Source: Ailanthus altissimus | Lineage: Eukaryota > Streptophyta > Magnoliopsida > Sapindales > Simaroubaceae | Assembly: GCA_946807835.1 (NCBI GenBank) | Contig: OX327697.1 | Location: 5,409,001-5,473,000 of the forward strand | Direction of reading: 5' to 3' | DNA: 64,000 nt | Part shown: one piece after another, positions 48,618 to 61,231 of the stretch | Layout: every line of letters starts with the position of its first letter | How positions within the stretch are numbered: position 1 is the stretch's first letter | Made by a program: the position numbers and the translations under genes | Notes under the pieces: generated by a model | Database searches by the model: none | What the model was told of the DNA's origin: nothing | What the model saw: the letters and a program-made list of their open reading frames with translations, nothing else

Positions 48618-50625
48618 GTTCACTCCTTTGGGATATTCTATGAATACTCCTTTGATAGCTCTAAGTTTTAACTTCCCCTTTTTAACATATACAAAAGTGG
48701 GGAAACCAAATATTATGATGTGGTTATACCTCGAAAGATTGTCAGACTATTTTTTTTCTGCCATCTTGAAGTCAATTGTTGAAGAGAGACTTTTATTAAT
48801 CAAATAAGTTGCTGTCACTACAGTTTCTCCTCAAAATGTCTTGGACATCTTTGCATTAGTAAACATGTATTTAACCCTTTCAAGTAGGATTTTATTCATC
48901 CTCTCAGTTATGCTATTTTGTTGTGGTGTTGATCTCACTGTTTTATGCCTTGTAATCCCATGCTTGGTACAAAATTTATCAAACTCTTTATTGTAAAATT
49001 CGAGGTCGTTATTAGTTTTTAACCTCTTCACCATTTTGCTAGTTTGATTCTCAACAAAAGCTTTTTAAGCCTTGAATACATCAAACGCTTGATCCTTACT
49101 CTTAAACACATAAAATTACAGCTTTTTTGAATAATCATTAATTAAACTGATAAAATACTTGACACCACCACGAGTAGCTGTCTGAACTGGTTTTTAAAGA
49201 TCCGAGTGTATGTAGTCAAGAGTCCCCTTAGTTTTGTGCTCGCCAGTACTGAACCTTACCCTATGTGTTTTTTCAACCACACAATGCTTACAAAACTTTA
49301 AGAATTAGAACTTATCCTCATCAAATGTCTTTTAACAAAATAACTCTTTCAGATTTTTCTTGCCTATGTGCGCCAGTCAAAGATGCCATAACTTGGTTTG
49401 CATACTCTCATCATCTACAGAGAATAATGAAGAACCACTCACAACTTTACCTTTAAGCACATAAACACCTTTATGCTTTCATCTCATCACCATCATAGAA
49501 CCCTTCAACACTCTCAAAACTCCTCCGTCAATCCTGATGGAACAATCATTCTAGTTTAAAGTTCTTAGTGAGATCAAATTTCTTTTGAGGTCAGGAATAT
49601 ATCTAACATCTATCAACTCTCTCACTTGCCCATCATGCAGTTTAAGTTTAACATTATCAATTTTCATCATTTGACATGCAACGTCATTACCCATTAACAC
49701 CTTACCACCACTAATGAGCTGAAAATTTACAAACTAAGACTTATGTGGGCACATGTGAAAAGTACAACTAGAATCAAAAACTCATTGTTCAGTGTTCTTA
49801 CCATCAGTAGCGACGAGTGTCTCTGCGCTGTCATAGCTATCATCATAGGCAAGCGCAACATCTGCTTTTTTCTTGTCTTGTGCTCTTTTATCAAGACAGT
49901 CATTTATAAAGTGCTTATCTTTCTTGCAGCAATAGCACTTCTTAGGAGTTCTAGACTTCGACCTCAAGCATTTTTTCTTTCCATCTTTATATGAAGGCCT
50001 TCCTCTTACAGATAAATTTTCTGCATTATCCTCGATCTACTTCCCAATAACTTTGAGTTTAATGGTGATTTCACATCACTTATCGTTAAACTCTCTCTGT
50101 TGTAGAATAGCATGTCAACAAAGCTCTCATAACTATTAAGGAGTGAACTCAGTAGGATAATTGTTCTATATTTATCTTCTATCTTGATGTTGATAGATTT
50201 AAAATCAATGATGATCTTATTGAAAGCGTCTATATGATCTTTCATCGGCATCCCCTCTGACATGGACAGCTGATACAATTTCTTCTTTATATGCAATCTG
50301 TTAGCTAACGATTTTCGCATATAAAGAGAGTCGAGCTTCTTCCAAAGATCTATCACTGTTGTCTCACCTCCTACTTCCTTTAGTACTTCATCGCTCAATG
50401 ACAAAACGATTGTTCTATGAGCTCTTTCTTGAATGTCCTTTCTTTCTGCTTTAGCTTTGATGACTTTAACATCTTCTCTTCATCACTAGATAGAGCTGCA
50501 GTCTCCTCTAATGCCGAGTCTAGCCTTTGGCTCATCAATAATGCTTTTACCTTCATCTTCCACAGATTAAAGTCATCGTACTATTGAATTTCTCTACCTC
50601 ATACTTGGGTATGACCATGTATGTT
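48618..50625 (-). pseudogene. Copia gag, protease and integrase remnant (element C)
   Basis: Gag (UBN2-type, 50006-50404 and upstream to about 50617) shows ETTVIDLWKKLDSLYMRKSL and KKKLYQLSMSEG. The zinc knuckle CYCCKKDKHFINDC (near 49915-49930) keeps all four ligands. Integrase core pieces lie at 48831-49034 (TPQQNSITERMNK), and the tail (VYVKKGKLKLRAIKG) is at 48630-48700. The style fits the Tork/Tnt1-like copia lineage. Stops and shifts are present, but gag is well preserved. Confidence 0.8.
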
Positions 50626-50651
50626 TAAAAAATCAAGCATTGATACCAGTT

Positions 50652-51263
50652 TGTTGAAACGAAAGCACACAAATAAGTAAAATCACCCAATCAATAATAT
50701 GTAGAACAAATTATTAAGGAACTAGAGAGAAATGATAGAAAAAAAACACAGAAAATTACGTAGTTCGACAATTCATCTATGTCCACAGTGGATTAAGATC
50801 ATTCACTTTTATTATTGAATCACAAGGCACTCACAAAGTACGCCTTTTATAAGAAAGATCACAAAGAAAACTCTTTTGCACTCTAAAAATTTTCTCTCAC
50901 AAAGATGTGTTTATAATCTAATTAAAAGCTATTATATAGGCTTTAGGATGTCCTAGGTTTACTTTAAACGTGTGAGAGTTGTATTATGGAGTCTTGAAAC
51001 AAGTGGGAGACAAATAAGGGAGTCTCAAAACGGGAAATAACTTCCTGCGTCCATCGCCGCGGCGTTTAGCGAACATCGCCGTGGCACTGAACACCTAGCG
51101 CCACGGCGCTTAGGTGCTGGTTTCGGCACCGCAATGCCCACTCCTGGTTCCTGCGGCGCTGGTGCCTGTCACCCCTTTCTTCGCTTTTTACCTCTTTTTA
51201 CGTCCGTCTTTGATCCTCGCGTACCTTATGGTATTAACTTAATCTCCAAATCATATTCTAATA
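50652..51263 (-). repeat. 5' LTR of copia element C
   Basis: It ends in TTTCAACA on the minus strand, next to the primer site. The outer end reads TATTAGAATATG, probably a mutated TGTTAG. A TATA sequence (cctatataat on the minus strand) is near 50930. U3 holds a strong GC island at 51050-51165 with dyads such as gcgccacggcgc. Confidence 0.75.
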
Positions 51264-51289
51264 TTTTTCAATCAATGTTCTCATAGAAA

Positions 51290-52450
51290 TGATGTCATAC
51301 CTTTTGTTGTCTTCCATTTATAATAAAATCACTATTGCATTCTCTCATATCCATTCTACCAAAGTAGTTATAGGATGATATTTTACATCTTTTGTAATTA
51401 CATTAATACTCTCTGCAACATTAGTAGTTATGATATCATATCTTTAAAATGCACCAAGTGATCGAACCGATTTTCCTGCACCAACGTCCTCTTTCAAATA
51501 TTCAATTGTATCAGGTCTCATCTCTTTCATCTAGTGTTGAAAGTTAAAAAAGTAATATGTATTGGCAGCACCAAAATAAGTAGTTAAGAATCTCCATTTT
51601 TCATTTTTTTTATTGGTATTTTGTATTTTGTCACTAAATTCTCCTTTAAGTGATAGATGTAAAATGCATAATAGGCATTAAGAAACACACTCCAAATGAC
51701 CTTTTTAATACTAGTGTGTTGATTGGATATAAAAATTAGATCCTAATGGTCATTAATTACTCCTTGCAATTTGACCATAAAAATATTTAATAAGTATTAT
51801 TTTTTGAGTCAAAAATACTCGTGCAGTGAAAAAATGTTATTGTTTTCATCTTTACATATGGTCACAAATATTATACTAAGATAGATGCCTTTAAAAAATG
51901 TTCTAGTTATTGTAATCACAGGTTAAATGGATGACTGAAAACCTCTAATGGTAGATTATAATACTATAAATAAATAAAAAATTAAGTTATTATCCTTATT
52001 AATTTTTAAGTGAGTAAGAGTACTTGATTCTGTTATTTTAGCATATAGAATTATATGGGAAACAATTTGAATGAATCTTATATAGCACATTTTATCAATC
52101 CACATGCATGTTCCTTAGTTCACCAAATAGTAGAATACGTTAACGCAATACCAAATTCTTCATACATGTCAGTTTGAATTTCTTTCAATTTATAAATTTT
52201 ATTAATTAATGCAATTTTTTTTTATTTTACTAATAATACTATTCATAACTTACCCATGACTATCACACAAGTGGTTTAAAACGCAAGTGTACTCTGCACT
52301 TATTCCCCTTATGGTGAAGAATTCTCGTGCCTTTGTCGACACTGCATGTAATCTTTATTTGTATTTCTCACCATTGCATTTTACTTTAAAACGATCTTTG
52401 GTGAACTTATGAACTTTAAAAGTTTACCTTTAAGTGCTAGTATGTTTATA
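51290..52450 (-). pseudogene. Mutator-like (MULE, MuDR family) transposase remnant
   Basis: Minus-strand frames show, in order from high to low coordinate, a CxxxxxH-like N-terminal zone with KCNGEKYK and a RHENSS/TRARE-like stretch near 52270-52440; an IFVTICKDENNNIFSL block near 51830-51890; DLIFISNQHTSIKKV near 51700-51760; FLNAYYAFYIYHLKENL near 51640-51700; and ITTNVAESINV near 51400-51440. These match the DDE-type MuDR core, with the second catalytic Asp of the usual ISDRH motif replaced by Asn (ISNQH), and the C-terminal TNxAES. Many stops are present. No terminal inverted repeats were found. Confidence 0.65.
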
Positions 52451-54124
52451 GTCTTATGAACTTAATCTTTGTTATTATACAAATTTTTTACAAATACATC
52501 TCAATTCTAATACATAATACTTTATCTGATACATTTAAAATTTAATGGTGGTGTTAGAGGCATACACTAAAAAGGGTTTTCTGCTTGAATGGTATATTTT
52601 CTTGTATGTGAATCATACATATCATGCAACTCATAAAGATAATTATTAGAAGTATAACATGGTTCGCCTTCTAGTATGTTATTCAATTTATTAGCTTCGG
52701 TTCTATAATCAACATTTTTATTACCCTCATCATTACTAACATCATTACCATTATCATCTCTATTTATCTAACTATCATAATGTATGTAAGTTAGCTTTTT
52801 GTTGAACATTGTAATAGAATAATAATAATCATATATATTGTTTGTTAGAAACACTAATTGTTAGTATTATTAGGGTTATACTATTCACTTAGTTGTTATC
52901 GCACGAATATGAAGTGATTAAGGTAGGCTTGTCAAGTGCCTTTGTATTATTTTTATGTACAAGAGCTCTAATATTTTATTGGTACACAGAGATGTTAAAA
53001 TTATTTATGGAGATCCAACTGAAACTTCACATCATCATTATTTTCAATTGCAATTGATCTTAATTTTTTATTTTTTGCATGAATAGAAATTTTCAAATAA
53101 TTTATATTGCATAAATCAACTTTAATTACACGACAATCTTTTTTTAGCAACGCCTTATATTTGACATTTTAAAATCGAAATATTAACATTTTAGAATTCA
53201 ATATAATTTTTATCATAATTTGACATTTTAAAATTTAATATATTTTTTTATCACTGTCACTAGATTTTTACCACATTTTTCCGAAGCATAAACATCTACC
53301 ACATTTTTCTTAAGCATAAACATTTGAAACACATGTCATGATTCTTATAATAAAAGTAAAATTGTCAAAAATATAATTAGAATGGAAAGAAATTTTTTTT
53401 TTTGAAAATTTACACAGTGCGTGGAATTCCCATTTATTAAAGAAAAGTGTGTGCTTGTTTGGAAGCTTTAAGTGTTTTTTTTTTTAATAAATTGTTTTAA
53501 TTTAAAAAAAAATATAGTTAGGGGAAAAGTATTCTAAAGTTTGTCTTTTAGCTTAAGAATTTGATATGTGGTTAAAAAAGAATAAAGTATTAAAATAAGG
53601 GTTATTTTAGAAAAAATTTTAAAAATTATTGCCATGTAAAATATTTTGTAATTGTATTACTAACAATATTATATTTGCAATTAAAACATAAATATAGTGT
53701 GACATATCATGTGGTAATATAATATGTTGTGTTTATTTATTATTCTATTTTCATATAATAACTTATACGAAAGAATATTATTTATATTGTACTAATTGAG
53801 ATATAAATTTTATATTTTAATTATGTAAGTAAGTGTAGTATGACTTTATTATTATTATTAATCAGTCAGTACCAGTGCCAATCTAGTATGATAATAGGAT
53901 CTTGTGAACCAACTTTGAATATGTACAATTTATTAACAAGAAAATAGGTCCTAGAACAAGCTTGAAACTACTACTCCATGCTGCGCATGATAACTTGCTT
54001 GTTTCAGTTTAATATGTGTGATGATATGTCCTTCAGGGGGAATCAATTACAGAGAGATCACATTTATTTTTCATACAGCATCAGCAGAATGTGCCAAGCT
54101 TGATGCAGCTCCTATCCATCATCT
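52451..54124. other. AT-rich spacer
   Basis: There is no gene. A 28-bp phrase around accacatttttccgaagcat repeats in tandem at about 53268-53325. The part left of 53000 may be further decayed MULE sequence. Confidence 0.4.
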
Positions 54125-55263
54125 TCACTTTACAAGATTGCAGCACTCAAGTCTCCTCTTCAAATCCTTTCTGCAAATACCGACAAGAAAAGAACTACGT
54201 TAACCTCATATGTCATATTATGTTGAAATACATCTCTGCTCAAGTCAAAATGATCAAAAGTGCTTTTAAGATAATCACTTCCATATTAACTTATTCACTT
54301 TGTTTACCTCATGAGTTGTCTATCAAGATTTGTAGCGTATAAAGATCCTTTGTTCTCTTCAGCTCTCCTTAGCAAGTATGGTATGATCTTCTCAATAGGT
54401 CCATATGGCATGTACTTGCTCACATGAAAGCCTGCATTTCTCAATCCAAAAGAAAGTGCTTCTGCCATCCCATATAGCTGTGCAAATTCAAGGTTTTGGT
54501 TCCCTTTAATCCCCAAATCCGTTGCTTTTGCTGCTGCCAGATGCCCTATTCGTCTTCAACGTTTTCTCATTAGACCAACCACTCTAAAGCTTAAACTGTA
54601 TCTAACTTCATCATAAAATGAGTAATTAAATTTTAATTCCGTACCTGATTCAACATTATGAGTTGCAAGAATAAGTGCAGCAGAGCCATCAGCAATCTTC
54701 TCAAGCATGAAAGAAGCACAATCATTGTAACATGCATTTATCTCTTGAATGCTATTGTGAATTGGAGATTCACAGCCTAAAGAAGCTGCTAGTTTTCTTT
54801 CACTTGACATATAAGCTCCTCTAACAAGCTTAAATCCCCTCGGAACCCCCATTTTGTCTGCAGCTTTTGTTGCTAGAAACAACCTCTCTTTTGCATCTTT
54901 CAAGTATGCTTGAATCGTGTTATATACAATCGGCTTATGCTGAAGCATATGTCAAGTAATCAATGGCGGGTTGAACCAATGTGTCCTCCGCACTAACCGC
55001 CAAGGGGACATTGGCGTCGAGGAATTCTTTGCATAGTTTTTCTAACCTTTGGTAGGCTAATTGGAGTTCAATTTCTTCTTGTGGTTTTAATGGCTCTGGT
55101 TTTTGGAGTGTATGTTACAAAGGGCTGCAATATGAGAAAATGGGGAAGCTGTTGAGCTTCCATTGCTGATCGAATGTGCTCTTTTGCCATCTGGGTAAAT
55201 CACTTACTCTCTTCAGCAAGCTCATGGGGCAAATTGCTGATATTTTCACAATCACAAAACTTG
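54125..55263 (-). pseudogene. ProDH: Proline dehydrogenase pseudogene (mitochondrial ProDH)
   Basis: The intact enzyme oxidises proline to pyrroline-5-carboxylate with FAD in mitochondria. Three minus-strand exons are clear: 54645-55263 (SFVIVKISAICPMSLLKRVS, KPIVYNTIQAYLKDAKERL, GFKLVRGAYMSSE, LATHNVESG), 54308-54545 (LEFAQLYGMAEALSFGLRNA, SKYMPYGP, IPYLLRRAEEN, DRQLMR) and 54125-54170 (KDLKRRLECCNLVK, then a stop). GT-AG junctions are kept and the FAD and substrate motifs, including the LLRR pair, are conserved. Two defects break it: a frameshift near 55105-55120, and a small deletion with shift near 54945 just before KPIVYN. The first exon, with targeting peptide and N-terminal half, is absent upstream. 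Decay looks recent because protein motifs are otherwise well kept. Confidence 0.9.
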
Positions 55264-55610
55264 CTGCAAAGCAAAAGTTACACAAATATGGAAGTTAATC
55301 AACCAGTGTATCTCATAAATCTACACACAAGTCTATTTGAATTTTAATATAATTTTGTGAACATAAAGCCTCTGCAATCAAGTTTACTAACCATCAACTT
55401 TAAGTAGCTTTAAATTAATGAATGAAGTATGTTTAAAAGTACGTAGCATATGTTGCTATTTAGATCAGTCATAACAAACAGATAAAGTCAGATTCATGAG
55501 AAACATAAACAAAACTGATGCATATCATTAACTTTATTAACTTAAAAATTCTCACTACCTAGCCGAATACAATAGAACAGAATTCTAAGCAAGAGAATAA
55601 GAGACTTGAC
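55264..55610. other. Junction spacer between two broken genes
   Basis: This would be intron 1 of the ProDH gene on one side and the intron after the third NAD(P)-binding exon on the other. Neither expected next exon is found, so the two genes were joined by a rearrangement somewhere in this stretch. Confidence 0.45.
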
Positions 55611-56219
55611 CTCCTTGTGGCAGTGTTGTTGTCAACTCAGTTTCAGTGGCTCTCTGCATCAGAGTGGATAGACAGAAACATTCATTACAAAGGGACTAAA
55701 GGGGAGAAAGAAATCTCTAAGTGCTGCACTTAACTGATTCAAAGTGCTCCACCAACTATAAACGGACGACTGTGATAAAGAGAAAAGAATTGCAATTTTG
55801 ATCGGTCCAGTAGAAGCAAGGACAGAAACCATCGGCCACTATATAATTGTTACATAAATTCTACTTTAAATTTTTCAAAACTTGATTCAACAGGTACAGC
55901 ATGGTCACTTCATTGATGGTAAACGAATTACTGGTGATCAAGAAGGTACCTTTCCCTCGTAATATCCTTATAACAAATAATTTACTAAACCAAAGTCAGC
56001 AGCGGAGATGTACACATACCTTTTTACACCTGAAGGCAATGACGTGGATGAAGAAGCAAAAAAACTTAAATTCATACACTACTAAGATAGTAGTGCAAAC
56101 CATTGCCCAGAGGATTACAGCGTACCTTGCTCTGCTGCAGCCTTTACAGCATTTATGCTTGCAATCCCATTAATTCTGTACATGTGTGAATTTGAGCCAA
56201 ACCCACCAACACATGAGAT
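55611..56219 (-). pseudogene. NAD(P)-binding Rossmann-fold (At1g32220-like) pseudogene, 3' exons
   Basis: Three exons with GT-AG borders lie on the minus strand. 56126-56219 reads ISCVGGFGSNSHMYRINGIA then INAVKAAAEQ; 55950-56029 reads GVKRYVYISAADFG, then a stop, then GYYEGK; 55611-55653 reads RATETELTTTLPQGG. This is the NmrA/epimerase-like family of plastid-targeted proteins related to complex I subunit NDUFA9, with the YISAADFG segment. The stop TAA in the second exon replaces the usual Gln or Arg codon, and the following VILRPGF exon is missing. The exon upstream is at 62114-62177, beyond the copia insertion. Confidence 0.8.
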
Positions 56220-56623
56220 CTACAAATTTCACATCAAATCATGAAGCATTCAGTTACACCTCAAGATCCATGAAAACTCAGATTAGTATGTTTTCATTAC
56301 ACACCATCCGCAGAGTTAAGCAAAACAAGAGAGGTAGAGAGTTTTTGGATCAGATGAAGAATAGTAACTTATTCCCTCTCAGAAATGTTTAGAAGTTAAA
56401 GATATTGTGAAGATGTGAGAATCTTGTCACACTGCTATTTAGAAGATCAACTACAGTCAATAAGCAAAGTAGAAATTGTGTTGGCAACTGAAATTTATGT
56501 ATATGCATAACCTGCAGATCAATATCTATTACTAAACAAGATTAGTCCATAATCCAAAAAAACAGCAAAGACAACAGAACACACAACTAATGCATATCTA
56601 AGCCTTGATTGCGATGGAATTAC

Positions 56624-57114
56624 TGTTGATAGTTGATTGGTAGATGGTATTAATAATTGTTGGTAGATGGAAGTTGAAAAGAAGAAATAAGTGAAATAGG
56701 AAGTTGGTGATAGTTGGCATTTAAAATAGGTGCTTTGGCTCCCTATAAATAGAGGCACTTTTTCACCATTTTCATTATCTCTAAAAATTTCATAATTATT
56801 CAATCATCTAATCATCTCTTGTATTTAATATCATATTCAAATTATTTAATTTCTCCTTATTTGTTAAGAGAGAAAGATGAGATTAGGGTGTATCTCCTAA
56901 TTTCAAGAGAGAGTGAAAATTGTTCTCTCTTTATAATTAGAAAAAGGTTGTAATCCCAATTTCATAAAAAAATTCTCCTATACTTGCTCCGTAGTTTTTA
57001 TCTTAATTTATTAGAATGTTTTCCACGTAAAATCTGTATGTCATTTATTTTCTTTCAATTTCTTATCTTTATTCTTAATTAAGATACTGCTTCAATCTAC
57101 AATTCTTCATAACA
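56624..57114 (+). repeat. 5' LTR of copia element D
   Basis: It runs TGTTGATA to CATAACA, with a TATA box tataaata at 56744-56751. A tggtaga..gttgg phrase repeats near its start. Confidence 0.92.
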
Positions 57115-57283
57115 ATTGGTATCAGAGCCTTAGGGCTTTTAGGTGAAGGTATATCGTTCATTGATACTATTCACAAGTGTGTAACTGTTCATGTATACTA
57201 TATTATTCATATATACGGTACTGTTCACGGTAAAATAGTGGGAGCCGGTTCGAGTGAAAAGTAGATCGTAGTCAATCAATGTG

Positions 57284-60200
57284 ATGGTAAAGTATAAGAT
57301 AGAGAAATTCAACGAGAATAATTTTTCGATGTAGAAGATGAGAATGAATGCAATCTTAAGGAAGGACCATTGTCTGGCGGCAATTAGTAACAGACCGACA
57401 AGTATGACTGATGAAAAACGGGAAGAGATAAATGGAGATGCTATTGCCAACTTGCATCTAGGATTATCAGATAAAGTTCTATCAAGCGTAGCAGAGAAAA
57501 AGACGGCAGAGGAGATATGGGATACTCTGACAACTTTGTACGAGTCAAAGTCTCTTCACAGCAAGATCTTCTAAGAAAAGAAGACTCTACACCCTTCAAA
57601 TGTCAAAATCCACTACGGTAACTAATTATATCAATACTCTCAATACTTTATTTTCTCAACTTTCTTCACTGGGTTATAATATTGAGCAAGATGAACATGT
57701 CGAGATTCTACTCTAAAGTTTTTTAGATTCATATGACCATCTAATCATCAGCTTAACTAATAACCTCTTGACGAACTATCTAATTTTTAAAGATGTTATA
57801 GCCTCTGTTCTTGAAGAAAAAAGCAAGCTTAAAAATAAGGAAGATAGAGCAATTAGTTCATAGCAAGCAGAGGCTTTACCGATGACTAGAGGTAAGTCAA
57901 TGAAGCATGGCTCTAGTGGGAGTCATAGACAAGAAATATCAAAGTCAAGGAGTAAGAAGAATATAAAGTGCTACAGCTGTGGCAAGAAAATGGCATTTTA
58001 AAAGTGAATGTCGATATAGGAAAGGTGTAGAGAAGACCACTGAGCCACCAAAATCTCAAGGTTGTGTTACAAGTACTTCTGATGACATTAACGTCCTATA
58101 CAGTGAGGCAACAATGATTTTCAATGATAGAAAGAAGCTTACTAATGTTTGGATAATGGATTCGGGGTTAACATGGCATACGACCTATCGTCGATATTGG
58201 TTTCACAATTATAAACCCATCTCTAGAGGATCTGTGTACATGGGTGATGATCATGCCTTGGAGATTGTTGGTATTGGCACCATCAAGTTCAAAATATATG
58301 ATGGAACAGTTTGTATTGTCCAAGAAGTACGAAATGTGAAAGACTTGAAAAAAAATCTATTATCTTTAGGACAATTAGATGAGCTTGGATGCAAAACTCA
58401 TATACAAAATGGGATCATGAAGATTGTCAAAGGCATACTTGTGGTAATGAAGGCAAAAAAAGTAGCTGCTAACCTGTTCATGCTCTTAGGGGAAACATAT
58501 TTAGAGGCAGAAATATTTGTTGCATCAACCAATTTTATAGAAGAGATGACGATGTTATGGCACTAAAGACTCGGTCACATGTCAGAACAAGGTTTAAAAA
58601 TTCTCTCTGATTAGAAGTTACTTCCTGAACTTAAAAATATTTCTTTACCATTTTGTAAGCATTGTGTTATAAATAAGCAGTATAGATTGAAGTTTAACAT
58701 ATCAACAGCTAAGAGTAATGACATCTTAGACTTAATTCATTCTGATGTTTGGCAAGCACCTGTCACATCCTTAGGAGGAGCAAAATATTTTGTGTCATTC
58801 ATTGATGACTTCTCCAAGGGATGTTGGGTTTATCTAATCAGAAGAAAGGCAAATATGTTTCCTATATTCAAAGTCTTCAAAGCATGGGTAGAACTTTAAA
58901 CTGAGAAGAATATCAAGTGTTTAAAGATTGACAATAGAGGAGAATATACTAGCAAGAAATTTGATGCATTTTGCAAATAAAAAGGCATCAAAAGACAATT
59001 TACAACAGCATACACTCCCCAACAAAATGAAGTGGTAGAGCGGATAAATAGAACTCTACTTGAAAAAACTAGAGTTATGTTAAAGACTGGGGGTCTAGCC
59101 AAATCATTCTGGGCAGAAGTAGTTAATGTTACATATTATATGATTAATCGGTCTCTATTAACAGCAATTGATCTAAATATACCAATAAAGATGTGGATTG
59201 ATAAACCAATTGATTATTCTAATTTACATACATTTGAAAGTCTTGTGTATGTGATGTAGAATACCTAAGAAGTCACAAAACTTGATTCAAAATCTAGAAA
59301 ATGTATATTCTTGGGGTATGCTAATAGAGGCCAGGGGGTATTGCTTGTGGAAGCCCACTGCCCACAAAGTAGTTATCAACAGAGATATGATATTTGCAGA
59401 AGATAAAGTACAAAAGAAAGAAAATGATGGCACAACAAATGACAAATCAGAAACTACCACAGTGCGAGTAGAGGAAAAGTCAGAAAAAGAAGAAATTTCT
59501 GAAGCAGCATCAGAGCCTGATGAACAAGAACCAGTTGAGCCAGAGGAGCCAACTCTCAGACGATTAAATCGGGTGAGGTCAATATCAGTTTGGCATTCAG
59601 ATTATCATATAGAGAGCAATGTTGCATACTGTCTTCTAGCGGAGGAATGTGAGCCATCGACTTTCCAAGAAGCAATGAACAGTTCAGAGGCATCTCTATG
59701 GATAGCAGTAATGCAAGAAGAAATTGAAGCTCTTCATAAAAATAGAACATGTCACATGGAAGAAAGGCTATTGACAACAAATGGGTCTACAAGATTAAGA
59801 GAAATAGCGATGATCAAGTAGAGCGGTATCGTGCAAGATTAGTGGTAAAGAATATGCTCAGAAAGAAGGTATTGATTTCAATGAGATCTTTTCACCAGTT
59901 GTTAGACTCGATACTGTTCGAATTGCTATATGTGTTACATTTGATTTACATCTAGAACAGTTAGATGTATAACGACTTTTCTTCATGGTGACCTTGAAGA
60001 AGAAATTTATATGCTCTAACCAGAAGGTTTTGCAAAGGCAGAAAAAGAGAACTTGGTTTGCAAGTTGAAAAAATCTCTATACGGTCTCAAACAGGCATCG
60101 AGATGTTGGTATAAGAGATTTAATTCCTTCATATTGAGTCTTGGATACAACAGATTTAGTGCAGACCCTTATGCTTATTTCAAGAGGTTTGATGATAATA

Positions 60201-61178
60201 AGTTCATTATCTTGAGTTGTATGTTGATGACATATTGGTAACACGCTCCAACAAAGATCAAGTAATAGAGTTAGAGGCTTAAATGGCTAAGGAATTTGAC
60301 ATGAGGACTTGGGACCAGCAAACAAGATTTTAGGGATGCAAATTTACCGAGGTAGAAGTAAATGAAGATTTGGCTTTCACAAAAGAGCTACTAGAAGAAG
60401 ATCTTATGACGCTTCAATATACAAAATTGTAAGCCAATTTCTACCCCCACTTTCTATTAATTTCAACATATCCTCAAATATGTGTCCTAAAAATGAAGCA
60501 GAGAGAAAGGACATGTCTCGAGTACCGTATGCATCAGTACTGGGAAGCTTAATGTTTGTCTTGATTTGTACAAGATTAAACATTGTACAAGCAATGAGAG
60601 TGGTTAGTAGATCATGAGCAATCCTGGTAAAGAGCATTGGAGTACTATTAAGAGGATCTTGAGATATATTAAAGGTACCTCAGATGCTGCATTATGTTAT
60701 AGAGGATCAGAATTCACTGTCAGAGGATATGTTGATTTGGATTTTGTAGGTGTTCTTGATAAAAGAAAATTCATCACAGGCTATGTGTTTATAATTGCAG
60801 GAGGAGCTGTTAGCTGGGTCTCCAAACTTTAAACTGTTATGGCTCTATCAACAATAGAAACTAAGTATATGACAGCTACACAAGTTTGTAAAAAAAATAA
60901 TTTGGATTAAAAAAAAAAGACTCTTGTATTGTGACAGTCAGAGTGCTTTACATATTGCAAGAAATTCGACTTTTCATTCCAGAACAAAGCACATAGGAGT
61001 TTAGTATCACTTTGTTCATGAAGTGGTAGAAAGTGAAAGTGTGGATATGAAAAAAATTCACACCAAAGAGAACCTAACAGATGCCTTAACCAAATCGATC
61101 AACACTGATAAGTTCATATAATGTAGATCCTCGTATGGCCTAATAGAAACGTATACAGCATGGAAATGGCAAGTGTAA
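57284..61178 (+). pseudogene. Copia gag-pol polyprotein remnant (element D)
   Basis: Gag starts at the ATG at 57284 (MVKYKIEKFNENNFS) and meets a stop where a Trp codon is expected. The zinc knuckle near 57970-58010 keeps its cysteines and His but is split by a one-base shift. Protease keeps the DSG motif (WIMDSG near 58150). Integrase has HSDVW, FIDDFSK and TPQQNEVVERINR (58600-59110). Reverse transcriptase shows NKWVYKIKR (59765), LKKSLYGLKQASRCWYKRF (60065-60125) and a YVDDILV box near 60220-60240 that is out of frame with its upstream part. RNase H follows at 60614-61000. About a dozen stops or shifts kill it. Confidence 0.9.
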
Positions 61179-61231
61179 GTGAAAGAATGTGGAAACGTGA
61201 TTATTCTAATCAAGTCTCCATGTGGGAGAAA

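Larger units (their letters stand above)
48618..51263 (-). mobile_element. Truncated Ty1/copia element C
   Basis: The minus strand shows a 5' LTR (51263-50652), a primer site tggtatcaatgc (rc of about 50638-50649), gag, zinc knuckle, a decayed protease region and integrase. It breaks off within the C-terminal part of integrase at 48618; reverse transcriptase, RNase H and the 3' LTR are missing. The break abuts the NAGS exon fragment, so one rearrangement probably removed both the 3' half of this element and the rest of that NAGS copy. Confidence 0.85.

Noticed and set aside
48618..48660. GT donor and intron after the NAGS exon fragment
   Set aside because: The bases after the fragment translate on the minus strand as copia integrase tail, so this is a rearrangement junction, not an intron.
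57139..57450. 103-codon minus-strand open stretch
   Set aside because: Antisense of the copia D leader and gag.
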